DNA of 64,000 nucleotides, taken from Melanopsichium pennsylvanicum. Its lineage: Eukaryota > Basidiomycota > Ustilaginomycetes > Ustilaginales. Made by a program: the position numbers and the translations under genes. The notes below the pieces were generated by a model. It saw nothing but the letters and a program-made list of their open reading frames with translations. It had not been told where the DNA came from and searched no databases. Positions 41,001 through 50,263 of the stretch are shown here, in pieces (positions within the stretch are counted from its first letter, which is position 1; each line of letters opens with the position of its first letter). The DNA lies in contig OAPG01000005.1 in the NCBI GenBank assembly GCA_900208305.1, forward strand, positions 987,600 through 1,051,599, written 5' to 3'.

Positions 41001-42199
41001 TCGCCAGCGCGGCGTGTGCCATTTGCTGAGCAAGTGCGTCTCCGAGGGCCGGAAGTTTTGGCTATCGATTCTTCGATAGTGGAAGTGTGTTGTGGTGCTG
41101 CAGGACGATCCTGAAGCAAAATGCGCATTCCTCGACGGCGCTCGCGCTCAATGCTGGACCAACGCCTCGATCGACGGCGATGTTCGGCAATGTTGCCGGC
41201 GTGCGCACCGACGTGCTCTGCAGGCGAAAGTGGGGGCGATTCGTCATCATCTGATGGGAAGAGTGCTTCCTCCTTTGGCACCGAGAGACGACGCCCCGAA
41301 GCGCGCGCGCTTGACTCCACGGTACGCAGTGAGCTGGTGTGCGGCTTCGTTCGAGACGGCCTGCCACGAGATTGGACTCTTGTGAGATCTTCTTCACTTG
41401 CGTCGTCGCCACCGCTACCGCTTGCGCTCGCACCGCTCAAGACGGTGGCACTTGCACCTCTGCGATCCCATCTTCGACTGGGGCTAACATTGGTGCTGCG
41501 GCCACGACTAGCTTTGTAGAGTGAGGGCAGAGCTGCAGAAGTTGCAGCAGCCGAATGCTTGTCGGGTGCAGAGAGGGAAGCGGAGACTGCAACTGGTTGA
41601 CCGAGCAGAGAGACAAACTGTGAGGCGCTGCCTGTGGTGGGGGATGGCGTCAAAGTTGAGCGTAGCTGGCTTGGTGCGAGGGAAAGTGATGAGAGATTGC
41701 ATTGTTTCCTTGTTCGGCGCTCTCGTTCGCCTAGCCGCGGTGACGCTGATGACAGTGTTGAGAGCACGGATACGGGTGAGGGTATTAATGGTGTGGACCG
41801 CTCTCTTCGTGATGCTCGGCTCCTCGAGCTTGAATCAAGACCTGCAAGCTTCTCACTGGATTTCATAGAGGAAACCTGACTGGAAGTCGGAAGATGTGAC
41901 TGTGGGGAATTCATAGCTAGATGGCTCGTCGCCTGGGGAAGTTGGAGGGAGTGGTCCAAAGTGGAAACATTTGTATGGTCATGCTCAACCCTACATTTGC
42001 CCTTCGCATCATGTGAAAAGCGCTTGTGGATTTTCAAACTTGGCGAATGCGGCGGAGAGTGATGTGTAGATGGTAAAGGACCAGCTTTGTCGCCAACAGC
42101 GGTGTCCACCAAAGTAGTAAGACTGGGACGATGGCGGATGGTCTCGGAGGACGACGAGAATGACGCCTGAGCCTGAGGTGGTGAGCAGTCGGAAGACAT
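38003..42199 (-). CDS. Large disordered serine-rich protein, function unknown
   Basis: 1398 residues from ATG 42199, one exon. I do not recognise a family. Most of the chain is predicted-disordered by eye: Ser, Pro, Arg and Thr dominate, with many RS/SR and SP pairs that would suit phosphorylation. Ordered-looking islands are PLLGLATHSVEDMIQVDKVEFFPEE near 500 and, close to the C-terminus, FRFRLLSNSSHLLMLSLELD continuing to KKQKISAPLKPRWGK (about 1240-1285). A polyalanine run (about 1130) and an acidic Asn/Glu/Asp-rich run followed by CGNGECTPCGG lie near the end. No signal peptide or membrane helix. The long uninterrupted frame of 4.2 kb and consistent codon bias support a real gene; antisense frames opposite it are shadows. 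Confidence 0.75.
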   Translation of the reverse strand: MSSDCSPPQAQASFSSSSETIRHRPSLTTLVDTAVGDKAGPLPSTHHSPPHSPSLKIHKRFSHDAKGKCRVEHDHTNVSTLDHSLQLPQATSHLAMNSPQSHLPTSSQVSSMKSSEKLAGLDSSSRSRASRRERSTPLIPSPVSVLSTLSSASPRLGERERRTRKQCNLSSLSLAPSQLRSTLTPSPTTGSASQFVSLLGQPVAVSASLSAPDKHSAAATSAALPSLYKASRGRSTNVSPSRRWDRRGASATVLSGASASGSGGDDASEEDLTRVQSRGRPSRTKPHTSSLRTVESSARASGRRLSVPKEEALFPSDDDESPPLSPAEHVGAHAGNIAEHRRRSRRWSSIERERRRGMRILLQDRPAAPQHTSTIEESIAKTSGPRRRTCSANGTRRAGEEDTSDLESSSSPSSCTSSCDLNFVPRAGNTAAIPIKERRSRSTARGDGALIASTSVTSSQGQVPSSTDGSDDPSQAASTPSTSLVQRSPPGFISVKPIVAVPVTSESDPLLGLATHSVEDMIQVDKVEFFPEEVITAQFASTKVKRKASPKQNKKSSWIIGDFESESESDEERPTRRSLDGTVNRSHATVISASPPSSAASSYQARLASLQSQLRIWSRAQAPPPAPRSRQISASSEDQTETEIDANDTEIVSSSLLSASWRNLTRLPNLILLPGLAARQARESLTSGPKAHGEAANSYLTERPPPDTAENDFAQIYRLASSSQGSSDEKTRQAQRSAALKTGRPPSPSPSPSPPASLLGSRQSSNDSISTSDPGAQHANHITGAPRRGRGVASPLEADRDPSAYVSGLGQPIDPDTELSSVVQLQTFRSRSRSRPADVRHRGQSVEESRRHRDRMEETPGAAVGNLSPRKLGQVIELEPTEEERTAVTRPSRSATRQSPTQAAPGESLTVQIPTTTINHAEACRHDPFSDGSMPTDTASAPTSPTFRKSVGTCSSASSADEADTTASPPGSGESHSLDADGFRVVRRRHRRRSSGPRSLRPKVDAPVPQGFSAFAIDEEDENEIESDSEDEDLTPSPSRGSRRDRRRKGRDCSPRRSNRQCAVGLFGGGSAIDSATVQSTSRTRRSSRRDGSHISEPTPIRSVRSSPDLTYAAAAAAAAAAHSEDAEGQDADMGGGGCGNPSPPFGSRGRRGAVKVVNSSVGQGTQSSTSPFLGGLEGLRRGPSYPPRAGEILHDDAVDDAASPTSPQNAPSGRVRSASASMIGANGGTQQQAFRFRLLSNSSHLLMLSLELDMIKKQKISAPLKPRWGKHRANDFNPLPSTISYPSSARSKYFRSPFSGGRVEEIEDENGEENRDGNGDEDEDEGRGCGNGECTPCGGVYKQAKQSGLQRKGDSDVRPATIGVGGLRDPSSRLRYSWSLADIATALETAAMSSTQS

Positions 42200-43835
42200 G
42201 ACGACTAGAGCGACTTGGTAGTGGTGGTGAAGTTAGCCTTGACAGCTTTTGGTGTCAGGGCGGACAAAGAGAGACACATGGATTGACTGTGCAGGTCTGC
42301 CTCGTGACGGCCAAGGTAGAAAATTTGGGCTGGTATAGGACCTGATCTGATGGGCAGAATGTATGGATACCGATAAGACAGAAGAGATTGCAGGAAGGAC
42401 GTTGGTCAAGGTTGGCGTGAAAAGACAGAACGCTGACAGGCTAATCGGTGACGGATGCTAGTTGTTCTGGGCAGGTGATGATGGTGAGTTTGATTAAAAG
42501 ATTCGTGTGATTTGTTGTGAGGACACTGTGGAGCTGCGATGATAAGGTGGATAATGCTGCGATATAAGATGGTGCCAACGGGACAGTGCGACAGAATGAG
42601 GATCGAACAATGACCTAGCAGCACGTCTGAAATCGTGTTGGTGGTGCTGAGTAGTTGGGATGTACAGCCACGTCTTGTGGTGTAAATTGAGATAGTGTGC
42701 GCGTGGCGAACAATATGCTGTGTTTTTGTGTTGCAACCGTTTCTCATGGCCCGCAGGGAAGGGTGATGGGAATGGACAGATGTGATGATAGAGAAATATG
42801 TTTTGTGTGATTGTGAGACTGAGGCGGGATAGGGTCTGTATAAGAAACGTGTGTGTACAGCAGATCATGTCGAAACGGTCAGCGACAGTGCCTTTGATCT
42901 GGCTTTTTGGTTGCTTGGTTGCTTGGTTGCGTGGTTGCTTTTTTATTTTAACAAAAATGGACTCAGTTTCAAATAGCCGTGCGAGCTTCAGTACTAAATT
43001 GGCTTTACAACCGCCTAAATTATGACTGTGAATTCAAAAGCTCACACTGTATTTGAAAAATAAGAATATAAAACAACATAAAGTTATCCCACCATCATGG
43101 GTTTGGTACGCGCAGTTCTGTGGCGAGAAGGTGAGCAGTCTGCACGGTGGGTCCAAAGGGTCACATAGACGCGCAACAGGTTCAAAACGAAAAACGTTTG
43201 TTTCTCAGCCACTAGTGTGCTTTGAAATCACGTTTAAGAAAACCGAGTTCGAGCTTGGGCTGTCTTTCAAAAGCCTGTTGCTCGACTTCTAAATCAGGTA
43301 AATCGCTGATTTTTAAGCTGCAGTATGTACAGCCTGCATCTACCAAATCAGATTCTTTCCTTTGGCAACCCAACAAGTCGGTACGCAGACTGTAGCCCTT
43401 ACTGTACGCCTTGGTGCGCTAGGCTGCGACCGACTTGAGTACAACAATAGCCTCCAAGTCACGTTCACATCGGTCTATCTGCGTTCCTTCAGCACCGCTC
43501 ACTGCAGCCCCTACACGAACCGTTTCAAAGCAAGGTCAAAAATCCAATTTGAATCATCTCACTTGCAATGTAATTAAAGCCGCATGCCTGCATCACAGTC
43601 TCTACAAAGCCCACTTCAATACCCCAAATCCATGCAGTCTTGCACGTGCAGATGCGATTTCATTCAACTATCGTAACAACCGTCGTAACAACCGCGAAGA
43701 ATCGTGCTCATCTGTCAAACAGTGATACAGCTGATGCCGAGGGTATTCTATTCATTTGCGTATAGCATGCCGAAAATGGAGCAAGTACCAAGTTGTGTAT
43801 ATCTTTGACATCTTGTATATAATTGCAAAAGGCGT
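42200..43835. other. 1.6 kb spacer upstream of the orphan gene
   Basis: No supported gene. Contains a TTGGTTGC tandem near 42905-42940 and a TACTGTA at 43400-43406. The left part is the promoter of the 1398-residue protein on the - strand. Confidence 0.5.
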
Positions 43836-45677
43836 CTAGGCTGTCCTGGCCGGGATCTCCGAACTGCTGTTGTTGACAGAGAACGAATTGGCCCTTGACG
43901 CGTTTCTAGAAGCGTTTCTTGAAGCATTTCTCGATGCATTTCTCGATGCATGTCGCGAAGCGTTACGAGAAGCTGCATTCTGCGAAGTATAGTATGAATT
44001 TTGACGGGATCCGAGGCCGGACACAGGTCGCTTGTGAGCGCCTCCCAATTTCTCCTTGTGACCATTTTGGATAGGTGCTTGTTTACGCTCCGAATCTAGC
44101 TGCTGCGCAAATGGCGATCGCTTTCGCAGCACAGGTCCCTTCCAATAGATCACGTATACTGCAGTGACGAGAACGGCTGCAACGCAGAACAGGATCGTCG
44201 ATGCGTACTCTAGATTGCGACTTTTCGATCGGCCGATGTTATTGTAGAATGGAGTTGCAGGGATAGTCAAAACACCGGCCAAAAAATCTCTTGCCCATCC
44301 ATTTCCGCCAGTTGCCGACGCAGAGTAGGGCCCGTACGCAGCGATCATATAATCAATTGTGGAGCCATATACACTGTAGTTCGCTATCCCGATGCAGGCT
44401 GCGAAGATCATCGTTCCGATCCAATGTACGGGAGGTCCGAGCGAGGTCCATGCGAAACCAATCAGACCGATAGGTAAGAAAGGAGCGGTGAAGAGCAGCC
44501 ACCACAATCGTACTTCAAATTGAGCGTGTTCGCTGTCTGGTTTGGCCGCTTTGACCTTCTTTTGCTGTCCAATTGCGAAAACAAAGATAGCATATCCGAT
44601 AAAGTATCCGACCAGCAAGGGAAGGAAAGCAAGCCCCTGAGAGACAGTGCTGAAGCCCCATTGAGCGTACACAAGTGAGTACGACTGCAGAAAAATGAAA
44701 ATAAGAGCATCGCTGAAACCGGAGAGGAGCGACAGAACCAGCACGATAGGTTCGGTTAAGAACATATGGAAGGGTCGGATCCAAGTGATGAGAACCTCTT
44801 TGGCCGAGAAACGCTCTTTAAAGGGTCGAAGCTCGTTTGGACCGTAGATGTTGGGGTTCTTTCCAGACTTGCGCCACTCTTTGGCAATCCTGTCCATCAT
44901 GATGGTTGAACGGGTCTCGGGAACAAAGAGAAGATGAGCCAGTTGTACAGCACCACCAAAAATGAGCTGGATCCAGATCGTCCATCGCCAGCTCAGATTG
45001 GCTTCGACGAAACCGCCAACGACGGGACCAAGTACGGAGCCACCAACGGAAGAGAACACTACGTACGCTACGGCGTACTGCTGGCTGTCTGCATCCCACA
45101 TGTCGGCAATCATACCGAGTGTGACAGAGCCACCGGCGGAAGAAAGACCACCAAGAAAACGACCGACCATGATTGACGCAAAGTTGGGCGCAAGTGCGAC
45201 GGGAAGCTGCCAAATATTGACCAAGAAGAGACTGGCCTGAAGGATCGGCTTGCGGCCGAGTTCCTCTGACCAAGGAGCCCAGAGTTCACATCCGAAAGCA
45301 TAAGCGACCAAAAAGATCATAGCACCGCATCGTGCTGCCTGAAGGCTGACTCCAAACTCCTCGGAAATGCCTTTTAGACCGTTCGAGTAGAGCGAAGTGT
45401 TGAAATTCATCGAGACCTGAATCCAGAAGATGATGGTGAGGATGGTCCACTTCTTCCAAATTGGAAAGCTGTAGCCAAGTTCATCGTAGCATTCGTTTTC
45501 ATTGATCTCAATCTTGCCATCGGAGCGCATACGAGTGAGGCGCTTGTCGAGTTTCTCGGCGTTGAAGTGAGCGTGTGGGTGGCCTGATTCGGATGTCTGA
45601 ATCATGGTGTTGCTTTGTGTTCCTCCAGGGGAGGAGGTTGTTAGCGGAGAGCCAGCTGGGGTTTGTTTCTTCTCCAT
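43836..45677 (-). CDS. MFS drug:H+ antiporter-1 type transporter
   Basis: 613 residues from ATG 45677; five codons of open frame upstream begin with TTG. Twelve membrane helices are visible. Family marks include the loop 2-3 motif (ELGRKPILQASLF), LGPVVGGFVEANLSWRWTIWIQ at helix 5, and LLFVPETRSTIMMDRIAKEWRKSG in the central loop. This is the pattern of fungal DHA1 transporters (polyamine, azole or multidrug exporters of the plasma membrane); the substrate is not deducible. The N-terminal 75 residues are hydrophilic. The C-terminal tail carries about seven tandem copies of a four-residue unit (Ser-Arg-Asn-Ala or Ser-Arg-His-Ala) from a 12-bp DNA repeat at about 43890-43975. A TATA box lies about 95 bp upstream. 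Confidence 0.88.
   Translation of the reverse strand: MEKKQTPAGSPLTTSSPGGTQSNTMIQTSESGHPHAHFNAEKLDKRLTRMRSDGKIEINENECYDELGYSFPIWKKWTILTIIFWIQVSMNFNTSLYSNGLKGISEEFGVSLQAARCGAMIFLVAYAFGCELWAPWSEELGRKPILQASLFLVNIWQLPVALAPNFASIMVGRFLGGLSSAGGSVTLGMIADMWDADSQQYAVAYVVFSSVGGSVLGPVVGGFVEANLSWRWTIWIQLIFGGAVQLAHLLFVPETRSTIMMDRIAKEWRKSGKNPNIYGPNELRPFKERFSAKEVLITWIRPFHMFLTEPIVLVLSLLSGFSDALIFIFLQSYSLVYAQWGFSTVSQGLAFLPLLVGYFIGYAIFVFAIGQQKKVKAAKPDSEHAQFEVRLWWLLFTAPFLPIGLIGFAWTSLGPPVHWIGTMIFAACIGIANYSVYGSTIDYMIAAYGPYSASATGGNGWARDFLAGVLTIPATPFYNNIGRSKSRNLEYASTILFCVAAVLVTAVYVIYWKGPVLRKRSPFAQQLDSERKQAPIQNGHKEKLGGAHKRPVSGLGSRQNSYYTSQNAASRNASRHASRNASRNASRNASRNASRANSFSVNNSSSEIPARTA
43890..43975 (-). repeat. 12-bp coding minisatellite in MFS tail
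   Basis: Around seven imperfect 12-bp units encoding S-R-N-A (once S-R-H-A) near the C-terminus of the transporter. Unit differences are mostly synonymous. Confidence 0.75.
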
Positions 45678-45770
45678 AACGGTGGTGTTCAAACAACGGT
45701 GGCACTGGGTATCTATCTGGGGAAAGGTCCGATGAATGAAAGTATCAAAAGTGTGCGACTCACAGCATGC

Positions 45771-45780
45771 TTTTATATAA
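45771..45780 (-). promoter_or_regulatory. TATA box of the MFS transporter gene
   Basis: TTATATAAAA on the - strand, about 95 bp before the ATG at 45677. Confidence 0.6.
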
Positions 45781-48580
45781 CGAGCGGGGAAAGAGCTTCG
45801 CAGACAAGCCGGTCGTCGTGCTCTTGAGCTTGACCGCAGAGGGGCCGATTTACTGAGGGGGAGCCAAGGTAACCTCAGATCGACGATCTAGTGTGGGAGA
45901 CCGCTATTTTCTTGACATTTTGGGGCTTCTCGCGAGTCTCGATGCGGTCAAACCCAGCACAAACTCAGGGTTAGCTGGTAATCGGAAAAAGCAACTCTTT
46001 CGACACATTAATATGGTCACTCGGTTACTCTTTGCTTTGGGAGAGCGAGCCGCAAATGCCGCCGCCGTCTGTGACACTGTGCTTCCAACGGGATGTATTG
46101 TCAAAGGTCCGACCGCCGACTCAGACAAAATCGACGTTCGAAACTCCTCCCCCACAGAGACCGTCTTCAGCCTCACCTCGGTACGGGTGCCGAACAATCC
46201 ACCTTCCTCCTCAAGACTTTTCGGTGCTGACCCTCTCTTTTGCATCACTGGTTACACCTCTGATTTACCTTCAGTAGTCCAATCAGGACACAGAGATTGT
46301 ATAGAGAGTGTCCTGTACGATTTCTTGTCAGGGAAGCACGGTATCTACTGGATGATAGCGAGACCGAGGGCATTTTTTTATGATTCGGAGAATTTTATAG
46401 CCGTTGTACCTTACTGTACAATTAGAGCGCGCAAGTAATGCACCTGTTTGGAATCGATGACGTCAAGCAGCGTTGGAAGCACGGCGAGCCACTTTCGCTG
46501 CCTTCTTATTCACGATTTCGATTTTCCAGATCGAACTCCCCTCTGGAACGATACCAGAGCGTCTGTGGTTCAACACCCCAAAGGCCCCTTGCTCAGCTCA
46601 ATTGCTTCCTGGAGGCGAATGAGCAGTTCTGCCAAACACGCACAGCCACCCGCGCACACCTGGCAAGCTTGGAACCCGATCGGGAAACGCTTTTGTAATT
46701 CATCATCTGTCAAGATGTACGCTGTCCATTCAGATCGATCCGCTTTTCTACGACTCTAACCGCATCAACATGTCGACCAGCTGGTTCGAGACCAGGAACG
46801 TTGACGCTTGCACGAAAGAGTCAGCTCTCGGCACACTTGGATGGTAGCCCTCGTGGTTGGGACTAGCATTCACCCACGAGCAGCTGCTTTGAAGTAGGTC
46901 CAAATGTGGGCTGCCGAGAACGAAACCTCTTGCCGATGGCATTAGAATTCCGCTCGAAAGTAGACTTGCAAGCGGCAAGAGCGCTCAATCAGCGAACATG
47001 GCGATGCTTCAACTATGACGACAAAGCATGGGAATACCCCACACGCGCTCATACGGGCTACTTTAGCCTGTTTGCTCCAAAAAGCTTGCTTTCGTGTCAT
47101 TCCAGATAGGAATTCAGTCTGCACTGAAGCCGCATCCTTCCCCAACACACTTGTTCACTCATCGAGAGCTGGTCCGCGGACTGGGGCTTACGTTGCAGCG
47201 GCTGTAGCATATTCATCGGAACAGCGTCTTGTCACTTTTTCCGGCTGCTTATGGTGCGACTCTCCGAACGAAAGCACTGCTGTCGAGCATGTCGTAGACA
47301 TCTTTCCGATGCAGTAGTAAAAACAGCATGAGATGGGACATGATCTCAACCGTCTGAACGGTCGAAGGCTAATCTTTAGCTAGGTGGCCTCGCATCCCAT
47401 GTATCCCAATTTCCGGCCTCGACTGATGAACTCGACAGTTCAAATCCTGTTTATTAATTTGTTTTGTATTCTCCTCTCATGACCATACCACGTCCCAACA
47501 CCCAAATCATCATTGTATGCACTTTGATACCAGGATACCAAAGCCAGCTGTTGGTGACTGTCTATGACCCTATCTCCATCGCCCAGATGAATCTGTAGGA
47601 GGCGCAATTACCCAAGATCTGAAGCACTTATGCCTACCGTCCACAACACTTCTTGCGGCTAATACTTGTTGCTCGAAAGAAACGGCTTGGCACAGCACCG
47701 CCAGAATCTGCGAAGCTGCGTTGTAAATTCACTATCGGCAGCTTATAAGCGCCTTGCTCTGGCCCGAATCCTGTCTCGCACTTTTTGCAGTGAGATGCAT
47801 GAGGAAGCGCATCCAAATCGATGAACCCACCCAAAAAAGCGAAAAGGCATGAAAAGAATCGACCGGAGACTTTCCCGTCGAGCCCTTTTCCCATCAAACC
47901 CTGATTCGCGGTAAAGACGCCGTACTGTATTCCATCACAGCGGATCTTTCCGACAAATTCACTTTGGAAGTTGACACCTCTCCCACGAGAATATTGATTC
48001 TCGTTTTGGCTCGTGCTTCTCTGAATAATCACAAGCGCCCCAGGAAGTCCTTCTCAAAGTCGAATTCCTCTGTCAAGTTCTGCAGCCGCCCTTACCCGAG
48101 AAGAGCATTTGGCACGCCCCTCGCTTGAGCTAAGATCGATCAGAAGCTCAGCAGAGTCTCTTGTTGCCTGTGACTCGTCCTTGGAGACTGTCTTGCCTTC
48201 AAAGCCACTTGCCCCGAGCACCGTGCTTGTTAGGGAGGCTGCTATCGCGCAAAGCGCAAGATGGAGAGCTCAAACTCAATCCGAGGCGCTGGAAGAGAGG
48301 CGCTCGGACAAGCCGAGCATCGATCTTTCACCTGGCCTTCTGCTAACTCTCGAACTCTCTGTGCCAGAGACAAGAGTCAGAAGAGCGAGAACAGGCCGCT
48401 GTGATGAAAGAGTGCTCAGCTGCCCGGTTGGGGCGTGGGCGGATGGAGCCGTCTGGCAGCCCCAATTAATATACGGCGTAGCCCTTGATCGACAGAGCGG
48501 ACACCTACCACAGTATAGAACGGACCGGAAGGTCGAGGCGGCAGCACGTGATCCGTGCGAAGCTCTTTGATCGATGCCCG

Positions 48581-48588
48581 TATATATA
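48581..48588 (+). promoter_or_regulatory. TATA box of THI5
   Basis: TATATATA, 79 bp before the THI5 ATG, with a CACGTGATC palindromic core about 35 bp upstream. No thiamine-pyrophosphate riboswitch core was seen between here and the ATG or in the introns. Confidence 0.6.
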
Positions 48589-48666
48589 CAAAGCATTCCC
48601 ACCACCTCAACTTCGCTCCCCAGATTTCCACCATACTGTCATCCTCTACGAGTCTATTCCTTAAAG

Positions 48667-50082
48667 ATGTCGAGCGATAAGATCACTTTTCTTACCAATT
48701 GGCAAGGAGTGCCCTACCACCTGCCCGTTTACCGAGCCCAGTCTCAGGTAAGCATATCGACTCACATTGCAGACGCGTGACGACTTCTCTGTTCAGTCGC
48801 TGAATATTCAGTCTCGTTCATTGACCGCACATCTAACAGGGCTACTTTGCCAAGGAAGGCATCAAGGTTGCTATTCTTGAGCCCAACGACCCTAGCGATG
48901 TAGTAAGTTGATAAGGTCCTGCACTCAACCATGCATACATCGCGCAGTTTGCTGACCTTGACATCGTATTCGGCTCGGCCCAGACCGAAATTATCGGCTC
49001 CGGCAAAGCCGACATGGGCCTCAAGGCCATGATCCACACCCTCGCCGCTAAGGGGATGCGAGGCTACCCTGTCACCTCTATCGGCACTCTCATGGACGAG
49101 CCTGCCACTGGCATTATCTATCTTGAAGGCAGCGGTATCACTTCCGATTTTCAGAGCCTGCGTGGTAAGCGCATCGGCTACGTCGGCGAATTCGGCAAGA
49201 TCCAGATCGACGAGTGAGTTGAGAGATTTCTTTCCTCGGTTGGCGGGTCCCATGAATCAGTCGACTCACCACGCTCTGCTTGATTGTGCACAGACTCACA
49301 AGCCACTTTGGCATGAAGCCACAGGACTACACCGCCATTCGTGTCGGCATGAACGCGACCGAGGCCATCATCGATGGTCGCGTCGATGCCGCTATCGGTC
49401 TCGAGAACGTTCAGACGGTCGAGCTTGAAGCTCACTGCAAGGAGCAGGGTCGGCCAAAGACAGACGTAAAAATGCTGAGAATCGACGAACTGGCCGAGCT
49501 CGGTTGCTGTTGCTTCTGCTCGATTCTCTATATTGGCAACGACAACTTTATCCGCCAGAACCCGGACAAGGTTCGTGCCTTCATGCGTGCAGTCAAGCGT
49601 GCTGCTGATGACATGTTTGATCAGCCTCAGCAGGCCTGGGAAGATTTCAAACGCTTCAAGAAGAGCATGCAGGGCCCCATCAACGCCCGCATCTTCGAGC
49701 GCTCTTTCGCCTACATGTCGCGAGACTGCGCCAATGGTAAGCTCACCCGCTTCCTCGATCGCATCATTTTAATCTGGAAGCAGCCATTGACATTCGTTCC
49801 TCTCTTTTCTTCCGGATAGTCCCGCGCGACTGGACCAAGGTGACCAACTACTGCAAGCGTCTCGGTATCATCGATGCCACGTTTGAGCCTAACATGACCA
49901 ACAGCTTCCTCGACTGGAACGTCGACGATCAAGATAATGTCGATCCTGACGCCAAGCAGAAGGAGATCGCCGCCTACCAGGCCAACGAGGCGCACAAACT
50001 GCTCGCTTCAACTGCATCGCGCACCCTTCCTAGCTTCGGCTGCAAGTATGCCCAGGCCGATGCTGTCCAAGCCTCTGCCTAG
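48667..50082 (+). CDS. THI5: HMP-phosphate synthase (THI5/NMT1 family)
   Basis: Five exons, 48667-48747, 48840-48902, 48984-49213, 49294-49736 and 49820-50082, give 359 residues (yeast Thi5: 340). It makes the pyrimidine half of thiamine, 4-amino-5-hydroxymethyl-2-methylpyrimidine phosphate, from pyridoxal phosphate and a histidine of the enzyme itself, so each molecule acts once. The spliced product has Lys62 (PLP-binding) and His66 (the donated residue) in [13 protein letters not shown] at the same numbers as yeast, which fixes the third exon's start at 48984. The iron-binding CCCFC cluster is at 196-200. [33 protein letters not shown] is a family block. An alternative in-frame acceptor at 48948 would add 12 residues. 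The gene converges on CSN2; a strong TATA box suggests regulated expression, as expected for thiamine repression. Confidence 0.95.
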
Positions 50083-50263
50083 GCCCAGATGCCTCCGACA
50101 GCTCTTTCGCGAATGCACTCCCAGAATCTTATGAAATGCGAATAAGAAGGTCTCAGACGGTTGACTTTTCAATTGAGATGAGAGAAGACCAGATTGAGAC
50201 GAGAGCAACGGTAAAAATACAGGAATGCAAGAGGGACGAAGTACAAGGAACATCAACACGGCC

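Larger units (their letters stand above)
45678..48666. other. 3 kb gene-poor region between MFS and THI5
   Basis: No frame here could be supported. The longest (45893-46435, + strand) starts with GTG, has no recognisable domain and competes with an equally open antisense frame. A hairpin resembling a tRNA T-arm (46781-46797) and an A-box/B-box-like pair (47375-47450) do not fold into a tRNA. TACTGTA heptamers occur at 46412-46418 and 47923-47929. The last 200 bp form the THI5 promoter. Confidence 0.45.

Noticed and set aside
45893..46438. 181-residue frame in the gene-poor region
   Set aside because: It begins with GTG, shows no family motif, and an equally open frame runs on the opposite strand.
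46781..46797. T-arm-like hairpin with a perfect B-box-type core
   Set aside because: No matching acceptor, D or anticodon arms could be found around it, so no tRNA is called.
47375..47455. A-box-like TAGCTAGGTGG followed by B-box-like AGTTCAAATCC
   Set aside because: The T-arm stem does not pair properly and there is no acceptor stem; at best a decayed tRNA-like sequence.
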